A stretch of 34,486 nt of DNA from assembly GCF_000003605.2 (NCBI RefSeq), contig NW_003108844.1:1-34486 (forward strand), given 5' to 3'. The number at the start of each line of letters is the position of its first letter. Position 1 is the first letter of the stretch. This stretch comes from Saccoglossus kowalevskii (taxonomy: Eukaryota > Hemichordata > Enteropneusta > Harrimaniidae). Made by a program: the position numbers and the translations under genes. The notes below the pieces were generated by a model that saw only the letters and a list, made by a program, of their open reading frames with translations, made no database searches and was not told the DNA's origin. Positions 11,496 through 24,962 of this stretch are shown one piece after another.

Positions 11496-12787
11496 CTGGC
11501 TTTAATGTGCCAGTCCAATACAGCTCATACTGGCTTCAATGTGTCATTCCATTACAACTTATATTGGCTTCAATGTGCCAGTCCAAAACAGCTCATACTG
11601 GCTTCAATGTGTCAGTCCAATACAACTTATACTGGCGTCAATGTGTCAGTCCAATACAGCTCATACTGGCTTCAATGTGCCAGTCCAATACAACTCATAC
11701 TGGCTTCAATGTGCCAGTCCAATACAACTCATACTGGCTTCAATGTGATAGTCCAATACAACTCATACTGGCTTCAATGTGTCAGTACAATACAACTCAT
11801 ATTGGCTTCAATGTACCAGTCCAATACAGCTCATACTGGCTTCAATGTGTCAGTCCAATACAACTTATACTGGCTTCAATGTGCCAGTCCAATACAGCTC
11901 ATACTGGCTTCAATATGTCAGTCCAATACACCTTATACTGGCTTCAATGTGCCAGTCCAATACAGCTCATACTGGCTTCAATGTGTCAATCCAATACAAC
12001 TTATACTGGCTTCAATGTGCCAGTCCAATACAGCTCATACTGGCTTCAATGTGTCAGTTCTATACAACTTACACTGACTTCAATGTGCCAGTCCAATACA
12101 ACTCATACTGGCTTCAATGTGCCAGTCCAATACAGCTCATACTGGCTTCAATGTGCCAGGCCAATACAACTCATACTGGCTACAATGTACCAGTCCAATA
12201 CAGCTCATACTGGCTTCAATGTGTCAGTCCAATATAACTGATACTGGCGTCAATGTGCCAGTCCAATACAGCTCATACTGGCTTCAATGTGTCAGTCCAA
12301 TACAATTGATACTGGCGTCAATGTGCCAGTCCAATACAGCTCATACTGGATTCAATGTGTCAGTCCAATACAACTCATACTGGCTTGAATGTGCCAGTCC
12401 AATACAACTCATACTGGCTTCAATGTGATAGTCCAATGCAACTCATACTGGCTTCAATGTGTCAGTACAATACAACTTATATTGGCTTTAATGTGCCAGT
12501 CCAATACAGCTCATACTGGCTTCAATGTGTCAGTCCAATACAACATATATTGGCTTCAATGTGCCAGTCCAATATAGCTCATACTGGCTTCAATGTGTCA
12601 GACCAATACAACTTATACTGGCTTCAATGTGTCAGTCCAATAAAGCTCATACTGGCTTCAATGTGTCAGTCCAATACAACTTATACTGGCTTTAATGTGC
12701 CAGTCCGATACAGCTCATACTGGCTTCAATGTGTCAGTCCAATACAACGTATACTGGCTTCAATGTGCCAGTCCAATACAACTCATA

Positions 12788-13025
12788 CTGGCTTCTATGT
12801 GCCAGTCCAATACAACTTATATTGGCTTCAATGTGCCGGTCCAATACAAGTCATACTGGCTTCAATGTGCCAGTCCAATACAACTTATATTGGCTTCAAT
12901 GTGCCAGTCCAATACAACTCACACTGGCTTCAATGTGCCAGTAGAGTACAACTGATACTAGCTTCAATATGCCAGTCCAATACAACTCATACTGGCTTCA
13001 ATGTGCCAGTCCAAAACAACGTATA
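12788..13025 (+). repeat. Variant cassette, copy 10 (full)
   Basis: The marker is at 12940-12949, exactly 1530 bp (45 monomers) after copy 9. It belongs to the aactcacact subtype. The last unit ends aacgtata instead of aacttata. Confidence 0.9.
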
Positions 13026-14862
13026 CTGGCTTCAATGTGCCAGTCCAATACAGCTCATACTGGCTTCAATGTGTCAGTCCATTACAACTTATATTGGCTT
13101 CAATGTGCCAGTCCAATACAGCTCATACTGGCTTCAATGTGTCAGTCCAATACAACTTATACTGGCGGCAATGTGCCAGTCCAATACAGCTCATACTGGC
13201 TTCAATGTGCCAGTCCAATACAACTCATACTGGCTTCAATGTGCCAGTCCAATACAACTCATACTGGCTTCAATGTGATAGTCCAATACAACTCATACTG
13301 GCTTCAATGTGTCAATACAATACAACTCATATTGGCTTCAATGTACCAGTCCAATACAGCTCATACTGGCTTCAATGTGTCAGTCCAATACAACTTATAC
13401 TGGCTTCAATGTGCCAGTCCAATACAGCTCATACTGGCTTCAATATGTCAGTCCAATACAACTTATACTGGCTTCAATGTGCCAGTCCAATACGGCTCAT
13501 ACTGGCTTCAATGTGTCAATCCAATACAACTTATACTGGCTTCAATGTGCCAGTCCAATACAGCTCATACTGGCTTCAATGTTCCAGTCCAATACAACTT
13601 ATACTGACTTCAATGTGCCAGTCCAATAAAACTCATACTGGCTTCAATGTGTCAGTCCAATACAACTTATACTGGCTTCAATGTGCCAGTCCAATACAGC
13701 TCATACTGGCTTCAATGTGTCAGTCCAATACAACTTATACTGGCTTCAATGTGCCAGTCCAAAACAGCTCATACTGGCTTCAATGTGTCAGTCCATTACA
13801 ACTTATATTGGCTTCAATGTGCCAGTCCAATACAGCTCAAACTGGCTTCAATGTGTCAGTCCAATACAACTGATACTGGCGTCAATGTGCCAGTCCAATA
13901 CAGCTCATACTGGCTTCAATGTGTCAGTACAATACAACTTATATAGGCTTTAATGTGCCAGTCCAATACAGTTCATACTAGCTTCAATGTGTCAGTCCAA
14001 TACAACTTATACTGGCTTCAATGTGCCAGTCCAATAAAGCTCATACTGGCTTCAATGTGTCAGTCCAATACAACTTATACTGGCTTCAATGTGCCAGTCC
14101 AATACAGCTCATACTGGCTTCAATGTGTCAGTTCAATAAAACTCATACTGGCTTCAATGTGTCAGTCCAATACAACTTATACTGGCTTCAATGTGCCAGT
14201 CCAATACAGCTCATACTGGCTTCAATGTGTCAGTCCAATACAACTTATACTGGCTTCAATGTGCCAGTCCAAAACAGCTCATACTGGCTTCAATGTGCCA
14301 GTCCAATACAACTCATACTGGCTTCAATGTGCCAGTCCAATACAACTCATACTGGCTTCAATGTGATAGTCCAATACAGCTCATACTGGCTTCAATATGT
14401 CAGTCCAATACAACTTATACTGGCTTCAATGTGCCAGTCCAATACAGCTCATACTGGCTTCAATGTGTCAATCCAATACAACTTATACTGGCTTCAATGT
14501 GCCAGTCCAATACAGCTCATACTGGCTTCAATGTGTCAGTCCAATACAACTTATACTGGCTTCAATGTGCCTGTCCAATACAACTCATACTGGCTTCAAT
14601 GTGCCAGTCCAATACAACTTATACTGGCTTCAATGTGCCAGTCCAATACAGCTCATACTGGCTTCAATGTGTCAGTCCATTACAACTTATATTGGCTTCA
14701 ATGTGCCAGTCCAATACAGCTCATACTGGCTTCAATGTGTCAGTCCAATACAACGAATACTGGCTTCAATGTGCCAGTCCAATACAGCTCATACTGGCTT
14801 CAATGTGTCAGTTCAATACAACTATATACTGGCTTCAATGTGCCAGTCCAATACAACTCATA

Positions 14863-15099
14863 CTGGCTTCTATGTGCCAGTCCAATACAACTTATATTGG
14901 CTTCAATGTGCCGGTCCAATACAAGTCATACTGGCGTCAATGTGCCAGTCCAATACAACTTATAATGGCTTCAATGTGCCAGTCCAATACAACTCACATT
15001 GGCTTCAATGTGCCAGTAGAGTACAACTGATACTAGCTTCAATATGCCAGTCCAATACAACTCATACTGGCTTAATGTGCCAGTCCAAAACAACTTATA
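14863..15099 (+). repeat. Variant cassette, copy 11 (with 1-bp deletion)
   Basis: The marker is at 15015-15024. The third unit starts ctggcgtc and is followed by aatggc, resembling copy 1. The last unit has the ggcttaatg deletion. Confidence 0.9.
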
Positions 15100-15641
15100 C
15101 TGGCTTCAATGTGCCAGTCCAATACAGCTCATACTGGCTTCAATGTGTCAGTCCAATACAACTTATACTGGCGTCAATGTGCCAGTCCATTACAGCTCAT
15201 ACTGGCTTCAATGTGCCAGTCCAATACAACTCATACTGGCTTCAATGTGAAAGTCCAATACAACTCATACTGGCTTCAATGTGATAGTCCAATACAACTC
15301 ATACTGGCTTCAATGTGTCAGTACAATACAACTCATATTGGCTTCATGTATCAGTCCATACAGCTCATACTGGCTTCAATGTGTCAGTCCAATACAACTT
15401 ATACTGGCTTCAATGTGCCAGTCCAATATAGCTCATACTGGCTTCAATGTGTCAGTGCAATACAATTTATACTGGCTTCAATGTGCCAGTCCAATAAAGC
15501 TCATACTGGCTTCAATGTGTCAGTCCAATACAAATTATACTGGCTTCAATGTGCCAGTCCAATACAGCTCATACTGGCTTCAATGTGTCAGTTCAATACA
15601 ACTTATACTGGCTTCAATGTGCCAGTCCAATACAACTCATA

Positions 15642-15879
15642 CTGGCTTCTATGTGCCAGTCCAATACAACTTATATTGGCTTCAATGTGCCGGTCCAATA
15701 CAAGTCATAGTGGCTTCAATATGCCAGTCCAATACAACTTATATTGGCTTCAATTTGCCAGTCCAATACAACTCACATTGGCTTCAATGTGCCAGTAGAG
15801 TACAACTGATACTAGCTTCAATATGCCAGTCCAATACAACTCATACTGGCTTCAATGTGCCAGTCCAAAACAACTTACA
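15642..15879 (+). repeat. Variant cassette, copy 12 (full, private changes)
   Basis: The marker is at 15794-15803. It carries aagtcatagtgg and caatatgcc in the third unit and caatttgcc before the marker. The last unit ends aacttaca. Confidence 0.9.
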
Positions 15880-16797
15880 CTGGCTTCAATGTGCCAGTCC
15901 AATACAGCTCATACTGGCTTCAATGTGTCAGTCCATTACAACTTATATTGGCTTCAATGTGCCAGTCCAATACAGCTCATACTGGCTTCAATGTGTCGGT
16001 CCAATACAACTTATACTGGCGTCAATGTGCCAGTCCAATACAGCTCATACTGGCTTCAATGTGCCAGTCCAATACAACTCATACTGGCTTCAATGTGCCA
16101 GTCCTATACAGCTCATACTGGCTTCAATGTGTCAATCCAATACAACTTATACTGGCTTCAATGTGCCAGTCCAATACAGCTCATACTGGCTTCAATGTGT
16201 CAGTCCAATACAACTCATACTGGCTTCAATGTGCCAGTCCAATACAACTCATACTGGCGTCAATGTGATAGTCCAATACAGCTCATGCTGGCTTCAATAT
16301 GTCAGTCCAATACAACTTATACTGGCTTCAATGTGCCAGTCCAATACAGCCCATACTGGCTTCAATGTGTCAGTCCAATACAACTTATACTGACTTCAAT
16401 GTGCCAGTCCAATAAAGCTCATACTGGCTTCAATGTGTCAGTCCAATACAACTTATACTGGTTTCAATGTGCCAGTCCAATACAACTCATACTGGCTTCA
16501 ATGTGATAGTCCAATACAGCTCATACTGGCTTCAATGTGTCAGTCCAATACAACTTATACTGGCTTCAATGTGCCAGTCCAATAAAGCTCATACTGGCTT
16601 CAATGTGTCAGTCCAATACAACTTATACTGGCTTCAATGTGCCAGTCCAATACAGCTCATACTGGCTTCAATGTGTCAGTCCAATACAACTTATACTGGC
16701 TTCAATGTGCCTGTCCAATACAACTCATACTGGCTTCAATGTGCCAGTCCAATACAACTTATACTGGCTTCAATGTGCCAGTCCAATACAGCTCATA

Positions 16798-16865
16798 CTG
16801 GCTTCAATGTGTCAGTCCATTACAACTGATACTAGCTTCAATATGCCAGTCCAATACAACACATA
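16798..16865 (+). repeat. Chimeric monomer joining ccattac unit to cassette right half
   Basis: The junction type is the same as at 5.3 kb: ccattac followed by aactgata, then ctagcttcaatatg. Two units ending aacacata and starting caggcttc follow, a local pair not seen in other copies. Confidence 0.78.
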
Positions 16866-17374
16866 CAGGCTTCAATGTGCCAGTCCAATACAACACATAC
16901 AGGCTTCAATGTGCCAGTCCAAAACAACTTATACTGGCTTCAATGTGCCAGTCCAATACAGCTCATACTGGCTTCAATGTGTCAGTCCATTACAACTTAT
17001 ACTAGCTTCAATATGCCAGTCCAATACAACTGATACTGGCTTCAATGTGCCAGTCCAAACAGCTCATACTGGCTTCAATATGTCAGTCCAATACAACTCA
17101 TACTGGCTTGAATGTGTCAGTCCAATACAACTTATATTGGCTTCAATGTGCCAGTCCAATATAGCTCATACTGGCTTCAATGTGTCAGTCCAATACAACT
17201 TATACTGGCTTCAATGTCTCAGTCCAATAAAGCTCATACTGGCTTCAATGTGTCAGTCCAATACAACTTATACTGGCTTCAATGTGCCAGTCCAATACAG
17301 CTCATACTGGCTTCAATGTGTCAGTCCAATACAACGTATACTGGCTTCAATGTGCCAGTCCAATACAACTCATA

Positions 17375-17612
17375 CTGGCTTCTATGTGCCAGTCCAATAC
17401 AACTTATATTGGCTTCAATGTGCCGGTCCAATACAAGTCATACTGGCTTCAATGTGCCAGTCCAATACAACTTATATTGGCTTGAATGTGCCAGTCCAAT
17501 ACAACTCACACTGGCTTCAATGTGCCAGTAGAGTACAACTGATACTAGCTTCAATATGCCAGTCCAATACAACTCATACTGGCTTCAATATGCCAGTCCA
17601 AAACAACTTATA
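17375..17612 (+). repeat. Variant cassette, copy 13 (full)
   Basis: The marker is at 17527-17536, with the aactcacact subtype and a ttggcttgaatg pre-marker unit. The last unit has atatgcc before ccaaaac. It is followed 14 bp later by a 170-bp tandem pair; the copy at 27.5 kb is nearly the same. Confidence 0.9.
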
Positions 17613-17625
17613 CTGGCGTCAATGT

Positions 17626-17965
17626 GCCAGTCCAATACAGCTCATACTGGCTTCAATGTGCCAGTCCAATACAACTCATACTGGCTTCAATGTGCCAGTC
17701 CAATACAACTCATACTGGCTTCAATGTGATAGTCCAATACAACTCATACTGGCTTCAATGTGTCAGTACAATACAACTCATATTGGTTTCAATGTACCAG
17801 TCCAATACAGCTCATACTGGCTTCAATGTGCCAGTCCAATACAACTCATACTGGCTTCAATGTGCCAGTCCAATACAACTCATACTGGCTTCAATGTGAT
17901 AGTCCAATACAACTCATACTGGCTTCAATGTGTCAGTACAAAACAACTCATACTGGCTTCAATGT
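17626..17965 (+). repeat. 170-bp (five-monomer) tandem pair
   Basis: Copies are 17626-17795 and 17796-17965. Each contains a gatag monomer followed by tcagtaca. The end of the first copy has attggtttcaatgtacc, while the second reads tcagtacaaaac and then returns to ordinary units. It starts 99 bp after the cassette marker. Confidence 0.88.
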
Positions 17966-20161
17966 GCCAGTCCAATACAGCTCATACTGGCTTCAATGTG
18001 TCAATCCAATACAACTCATACTGGCTACAATGTACCAGTCCAATACAGCTCATACTGGCTTCAATGTGCCAGTCCAATACAACTTATACTGGCTTCAATA
18101 TGCCAGTCCAATACAACTGATATTGGGTTCAAAGTGCCAGTCCAATACAGCTCATACTGTCTTCAATGTGTCAGTCCAATACAACTCATACTGGCTTCAA
18201 TGTGCCAGTCCAATACAGCTCATACTGGCTTCAATGTGTCAGTCCATTACAACTTATATTGGCTTCAATGTGCCAGTCCAATACAGCTCATACTGGCTTC
18301 AATGTGTCAGTCCAATACAACTGATACTGGCGTCAATGTGCCAGTCCAATACAGCTCATACTGGCTTCAATGTGTCAGTACAATACAACTTATATTGGCT
18401 TTAATGTGCCAGTCCAATACAGTTCATACTAGCTTCAATGTGTCAGTCCAATACAACTTATACTGGCTTCAATGTGCCAGTCCAATATAGCTCATATTGG
18501 CTTCAATGTGTCAGTCCAATACAACTTATACTGGCTTCAATGTGCCAGTCCAATACAGCTCATACTGGCTTCAATGTGTCAGTCCAATACAACTTATACT
18601 GACTTCAATGTGCCAGTCCAATAAAACTCATACTGGCTTTAATGTGTCAGTCCAATACAACTTATACTGGCTTCAATGTGCCAGTCCAATACAGCTCATA
18701 CTGGCTTCAATGTGTCAGTCCAATACAACTTATACTGGCTTCAATGTGCCAGTCCAATACAGCTCATACTGGCTTCAATGTGTCAGTCCATTACAACTTA
18801 TATTGGCTTCAATGTGCCAGTCCAATACAGCTCATACTGGCTTCAATGTGTCAGTCCAATACAACTGATACTGGCGTCAATGTGCCAGTCCAATACAGCT
18901 CATACTGGCTTCAATGTGATAGTCCAATACAACTCATACTGGCTTCAATGTGTCAGTACAATACAACTCATATTGGCTTCAATGTACCAGTCCAATACAG
19001 CTCATACTGGCTTCAATGTGTCAGTCCAATACAACTTATACTGGCTTCAATGTGCCAGTCCAATACAGCTCATACTGGCTTCAATGTGTCAATCCAATAC
19101 AACTTATACTGGCTTCAATGTGCCAGTCCAATACAGCTCATACTGGCTTCAATGTGTCAGTCCAATACAACTTATACTGACTTCAATGTGCCAGTCCAAT
19201 ACAACTCATACTGGCTTCAATGTGCCAGTCCAATACAGCTCATACTGGCTTCAATGTGCCAGGCCAATACAACTCATACTGGCTACAATGTACCAGTCCA
19301 ATACAGCTCATACTGGCTTCAATGTGCCAGTCCAATACAACTTATACTGGCTTCAATATGCCAGTCCAATACAACTTATATTGGGTTCAATGTGCCAGTC
19401 CAATACAGCTCATACTGTCTTCAATGTGTCAGTCCAATACAACTCATACTGGCTTCAATGTGCCAGTCCAATACAACTCATATTGGCTTCAATGTGCCAG
19501 TCCAATACAGCTCATACTGGCTTCAATGTGTCAGTCCATTACAACTTATATTGGCTTCAATGTGCCAGTCCAATACAGCTCATACTGGCTTCAATGTGTC
19601 AGTCCATACAACTGATACTGGCGTCAATGTGCCAGTCAAATACAGCTCATACTGGCTTCAATGTGTCAGTACAATACAACTTATATTGGCTTTAATGTGC
19701 CAGTCCAATACAGTTCATACTAGCTTCAATGTGTCAGTCCAATACAACTTATACTGGCTTCAATGTGCAAGTCCAATACAGCTCATACTGGCTTCAATGT
19801 GTCAGTCCAATACAACTTATACTGACTTCAATGTGCCAGTCCAATAAACCTCATACTGGCTTTAATGTGTCAGTCCAATACAACTTATACTGGCTTCAAT
19901 GTGCCAGACCAATACAGCTCATACTGGCTTCAATGTGTCAGTCCAATACAACATATACTGGCTTCAATGTGCCAGTCCAATACAGCTCATACTGGCTTCA
20001 ATGTGTCAGTCCATTACAACTTATATTGGCTTCAATGTGCCAGTCCAATACAGCTCATACTGGCTTCAATGTGTCAGTCCAATACAACTGATACTGGCGT
20101 CAATGTGCCAGTCCAATACAGCTCATACTGGCTTCAATGTGTCAGTTCAATACAACTCATA

Positions 20162-20398
20162 CTGGCTTCTATGTGCCAGTCCAATACAACTTATATTGGC
20201 TTCAATGTGCCGGTCCAATACAAGTCATACTGGCTTCAATGTGCCAGTCCAATACAACATATATTGGCTTCAATGTGCCAGTCCAATACAACTCACATTG
20301 GCTTCAATGTGCCAGTAGAGTACAACTGATACTAGCTTCAATATGCCAGTCCAATACAACTCATACTGGCTTAATGTGCCAGTCCAAAACAACTTATA
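20162..20398 (+). repeat. Variant cassette, copy 14 (with 1-bp deletion)
   Basis: The marker is at 20314-20323. It shares caacatata and the ggcttaatg deletion with copy 7 (9.1 kb) and heads a long block that is nearly the same downstream. Confidence 0.9.
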
Positions 20399-21230
20399 CT
20401 GGCTTCAATGTGCCAGTCCAATACAGCTCATACTGGCTTCAATGTGTCAGTCCATTACAACTTATATTGGCTTCAATGTGCCAGTCCAATACAGCTCATA
20501 CTGGCTTCAATGTGTCAGTCCAATACAACTTATACTGGCGTCAATGTGCCAGTCCAATACAGCTCATACTGGCTTCAATGTGCCAGTCCAATACAACTCA
20601 TACTGGCTTGAATGTGCCAGTCCAATACAACTCATACTGGCTTCAATGTGATAGTCCAATACAACTCATACTGGCTTCAATTTGTCAGTACAATACAACT
20701 CATATTGGCTTCAATGTACCAGTCCAATACAGCTCATACTGGCTTCAATGTGTCAGTCCAATACAACTTATACTGGGTTCAATGTGCCAGTCCAATACAG
20801 CTCATACTGGCTTCAATGTGTCAATCCAATACAACTTATACTGGCTTCAATGTGCCAGTCCAATACAGCTCATACTGGCTTCAATGTGTCAGTCCAATAC
20901 AACTTATACTGACTTCAATGTGCCAGTCCAATACAACTCATACTGGCTTCAATGTGCCAGTCCAATACAGCTCATACTGGCTTCAATGTGCCAGGCCAAT
21001 ACAACTCATACTGGCTACAATGTACCAGTCCAATACAGCTCATAGTGGCTTCAATGTGCCAGTCCAATACAACTTATACTGGCTTCAATGTGCCAGTCCA
21101 ATACAACTTATATTGGGTTCAATGTGCCAGTCCAATACAGCTCATACTGTCTTCAATGTGTCAGTCCAATACAACTCATACTGGCTTCAATGTGCCAGTC
21201 CAATACAACTCATATTGGCTTCAATGTGCC
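20162..21230 (+). repeat. Extended higher-order repeat, copy at 20.2 kb
   Basis: It shows the cassette followed by ccattac, ggcgtc, gatag, ttgtcagtac, tgtaccag, gtcaatcc, ctgact, ccaggcc, ctacaatgtacc, atagtgg, ttgggttc and ctgtcttc. Its first 600 bp also match 9081-9700 at an offset of 11,081 bp. Confidence 0.85.
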
Positions 21231-21364
21231 AGTCCAATACAAGCTCATACTGGCTTCATTGTGTCAGTCCATTACAACTTATAATTGGCTTCAATGTGCC
21301 AGTCCAATACAGCTCATACTGGCTCAATGTGTCAGTCCAATACAACTGATACTGGCGTCAATGT

Positions 21365-21704
21365 GCCAGTCCAATACAGCTCATACTGGCTTCAATGTGT
21401 CAGTCCAATACAACTCATACTGGCTTGAATGTGCCAGTCCAATACAGCTCATACTGGCTTCAATGTGTCAGTCCAATACAACTCATACTGGCTTCAATGT
21501 GTCAGTACAATACAACTCATATTGGTTTCAATGTACCAGTCCAATACAGCTCATACTGGCTTCAATGTGCCAGTCCAATACAACTCATACTGGCTTCAAT
21601 GTGCCAGTCCAATACAACTCATACTGGCTTCAATGTGATAGTCCAATACAACTCATACTGGCTTCAATGTGTCAGTACAATACAACTCATATTGGTTTCA
21701 ATGT
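21365..21704 (+). repeat. 170-bp tandem pair, first copy diverged
   Basis: The second copy (21535-21704) has the gatag monomer and attggtttcaatgtacc. The first (21365-21534) has tcag in place of gatag and a ggcttgaatg unit. There is no cassette marker immediately upstream, unlike the other three pairs. Confidence 0.75.
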
Positions 21705-22507
21705 ACCAGTCCAATACAGCTCAATCTGGCTTCAATGTGTCAATCCAATACAACTTATACTGGCTTCAATGTGTCAGTCCAATACAGCTCATACTGGCTT
21801 CAATGTGCCAGGCCAATACAACTCATACTGGCTACAATGTACCAGTCCAATACAGCTCATACTGGCTTCAATGTGCCAGTCCAATGCAATTTATATTGGC
21901 TTCAGTGTGCCAGTCAAATACAGCTCATACTGTCTTCAATGTGTCAGTCCAATACAACTCACACTGGCTTCAATGTGCCAGACCAATACAACTCATATTG
22001 GCTTCAATGTGCCAGTCCAATTCAGCTCATACTAGCTTCAATGCGTCAGTACAATACAACCCATATTGGCTTCAATGTGCCAGTCCAATACACCTCATAC
22101 TGGCTTCAATGTGTCATTCCAATAGAACTTATACTGTCTTCAATGTGCCAGTCCAATACAGCTCATACTGGCTTCAATATGTCAGTCCAATACAACTTAT
22201 ACTGGCTTCAATGTGCCAGTCCAATACAGCTCATACTGGCTTCAATGTGTCAATCCAATACAACTTATACTGGCTTCAATGTGCCAGTCCAATACAGCTC
22301 ATACTGGCTTCAATGTGCCAGTTCAATACAGCTCATACTGGCTTCAATGTGCCCGTCCAATACAACTCATACTGGCTTCAATGTGTCAGTCCAATACAAC
22401 TTATACTGGCTTCAATGTGCCAGTCCAATACAGCTCATACTGGCTTCAATGTGTCAGTCCAATACAACTTATACTGGCTTCAATGTGCCAGTCCAATACA
22501 ACTCATA

Positions 22508-22711
22508 CTGGCTTCGATGTGCCAGTCCAATACTACTTATATTGGCTTCAATGTGCCGGTCCAATACAAGTCATACTGGCTTCAATGTGCCAGTCCAATA
22601 CAACTCACACTGGCTTCAATGTGCCAGTAGAGTACAACTGATACTAGCTTCAATATGCCAGTCCAATACAACTCATACTGGCTTCAATGTGCCAGTCCAA
22701 AACAACTTATA
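22508..22711 (+). repeat. Variant cassette, copy 15 (six monomers, one lost)
   Basis: The marker is at 22626-22635. The first unit reads ttcgatg, and the next has ccaatactac. One monomer between the aagtcata unit and the marker is missing, so the cassette is 204 bp instead of 238. Confidence 0.88.
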
Positions 22712-22724
22712 CTGGCGTCAATGT

Positions 22725-23064
22725 GCCAGTCCAATACAGCTCATACTGGCTTCAATGTGCCAGTCCAATACAACTCATACTGGCTTCAATGTGCCAGTCC
22801 AATACAACTCATACTGGCTTCAATGTGATAGTCCAATACAACTCATACTGGCTTCAATGTGTCAGTACAATACAACTCATATTGGTTTCAATGTACCAGT
22901 CCAATACAGCTCATACTGGCTTCAATGCGCCACTCCAATACAACTCATACTGGCTTCAATGTGCCAGTCCAATACAACTCATACTGGCTTCAATGTGATA
23001 GTCCAATACAACTCATACTGGCTTCAATGTGTCAGTACAATACAACTCATATTGGTTTCAATGT
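22725..23064 (+). repeat. 170-bp tandem pair
   Basis: Copies are 22725-22894 and 22895-23064, each ending in attggtttcaatgt. The second copy has a private gcgccactcc. A third partial copy starts at 23065 and turns into agctcaatctgg. It starts 99 bp after the cassette marker. Confidence 0.88.
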
Positions 23065-23731
23065 ACCAGTCCAATACAGCTCAATCTGGCTTCAATGTGT
23101 CAATCCAATACAACTTATACTGGCTTCAATGTGTCAGTTCAATACAGCTCATACTGGCTTCAATGTGCCAGGCCAATACAACTCATACTGGCTACAATGT
23201 ACCAGTCCAATACAGCTCATACTGGCTTCAATGTGCCAGTCCAATACAACTTATACTGGCTTCAATGTGCCAGTCCAATACAGCTCATACTGGCTTCAAT
23301 GTGTCAGTCCAATACAAATTATACTGACGTCAATGTGCCAGTCCAATAAAGCTCATACTGGCTTCAATGTGTCAGTCCAATACAACTTATACTGGCTTCA
23401 ATGTGCCAGTCCAATACAACTCATACTGGCTTCAATGTGATAGTCCAATACAGCTCATACTGGCTTCAATGTGTCAGTCCAATACAACTTATACTGGCTT
23501 CAATGTGCCAGTCCAATAAAGCTCATACTGGCTTCAATGTGTCAGTCCAATACAACTTATACTGGCTTCAATGTGCCAGTCCAATACAGCTCATACTGGC
23601 TTCAATGTGTCAGTCCAATACAACTTATACTGGCTTCAATGTGCCTGTCCAATACAACTCATACTGGCTTCAATGTGCCAGTCCAATACAACTTATACTG
23701 GCTTCAATGTGCCAGTCCAATACAGCTCATA

Positions 23732-23799
23732 CTGGCTTCAATGTGTCAGTCCATTACAAATGATACTAGCTTCAATATGCCAGTCCAATACAACTCATA
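23732..23799 (+). repeat. Chimeric monomer joining ccattac unit to cassette right half
   Basis: A ccattac monomer ends aaatgata and continues ctagcttcaatatg. It resembles the 16.8-kb junction, with one extra substitution. Confidence 0.78.
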
Positions 23800-24906
23800 C
23801 AGGCTTCAATGTACCAGTCCAAAACAACTTATACTGGCTACAATGTGCCAGTCCAATACAGCTCATACTGGCTTCAATGTGTCAGTCCATTACAACTTAT
23901 ACTAGCTTCAATATGCCAGTCCAATACAACTCATACTGGCTACAATGTACCAGTCCAATACAGCTCATACTGGCTTCAATGTGCCAGTCCAATGCAATTG
24001 ATATTGGCTTCAGTGTGTCAGTCCAATACAACTCATACTGGCTTCAATGTGTCAGTCCAATACAACTGATACTGGCGTCAATGTGCCAGTCCAATACAGC
24101 TCATACTGGCTTCAATGTGTCAGTACAATACAACTTATATTGGCTTTAATGTGCCAGTCCAATACAGTTCATACTAGCTTCAATGTGTCAGTCCAATACA
24201 ACTTATACTGGCTTCAATGTGCCAGTCCAATATAGCTCATATTGGCTTCAATGTGTCAGTCCAATACAACTTATACTGGCTTCAATGTGCCAGTCCAATA
24301 AAGCTCATACTGGCTTCAATGTGTCAGTCCAATACAACTTATACTGGCTTCAATGTGCCAGTCCAATACAGCTCATACTGGCTTCAATGTGTCAGTCCAA
24401 TACAACTTATACTGACTTCAATGTGCCAGTCCAATAAAACTCATACTGGCTTTAATGTGTCAGTCCAATACAATTTATACTGGCTTCAATGTGCCAGTCC
24501 AATACAGCTCATACTGGCTTCAATGTGTCAGTCCAATACAACTTATACTGGCTTCAATGTGCCAGTCCAATACAGCTCATACTGGCTTCAATGTGTCAGT
24601 CCATTACAACTTATATTGGCTTCAATGTGCCAGTCCAATACAGCTCATACTGGCTTCAAAGTGTCAGTCCAATACAACTGATACTGGCGTCAATGTGCCA
24701 GTCCAATACAGCTCATACTGGCTTCAATGTGTCAGTACAATACAACTTATATTGGCTTTAATGTGCCAGTCCAATACAGTTCATACTAGCTTCAATGTGT
24801 CAGTCCAATACAACTTATACTGGCTTCAATGTGCCAGTCCAATACAGCTCATACTGGCTTCAATGTGTCAGTTCAATACAACTTATACTGGCTTCAATGT
24901 GCCAGT

Positions 24907-24962
24907 CCAATACAACTCCACTGGCTTCTATGTGCCAGTCCAATACAACTTATATTGGCTTC
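24907..24962 (+). repeat. Cassette fragment (ttctatg monomer only)
   Basis: The first cassette monomer (ttctatg) is present, preceded by a 1-bp deletion (aactccactgg). The sequence then switches to ordinary A-type units with no aagtcata or marker monomer. It is probably a cassette lost by internal deletion. Confidence 0.75.
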
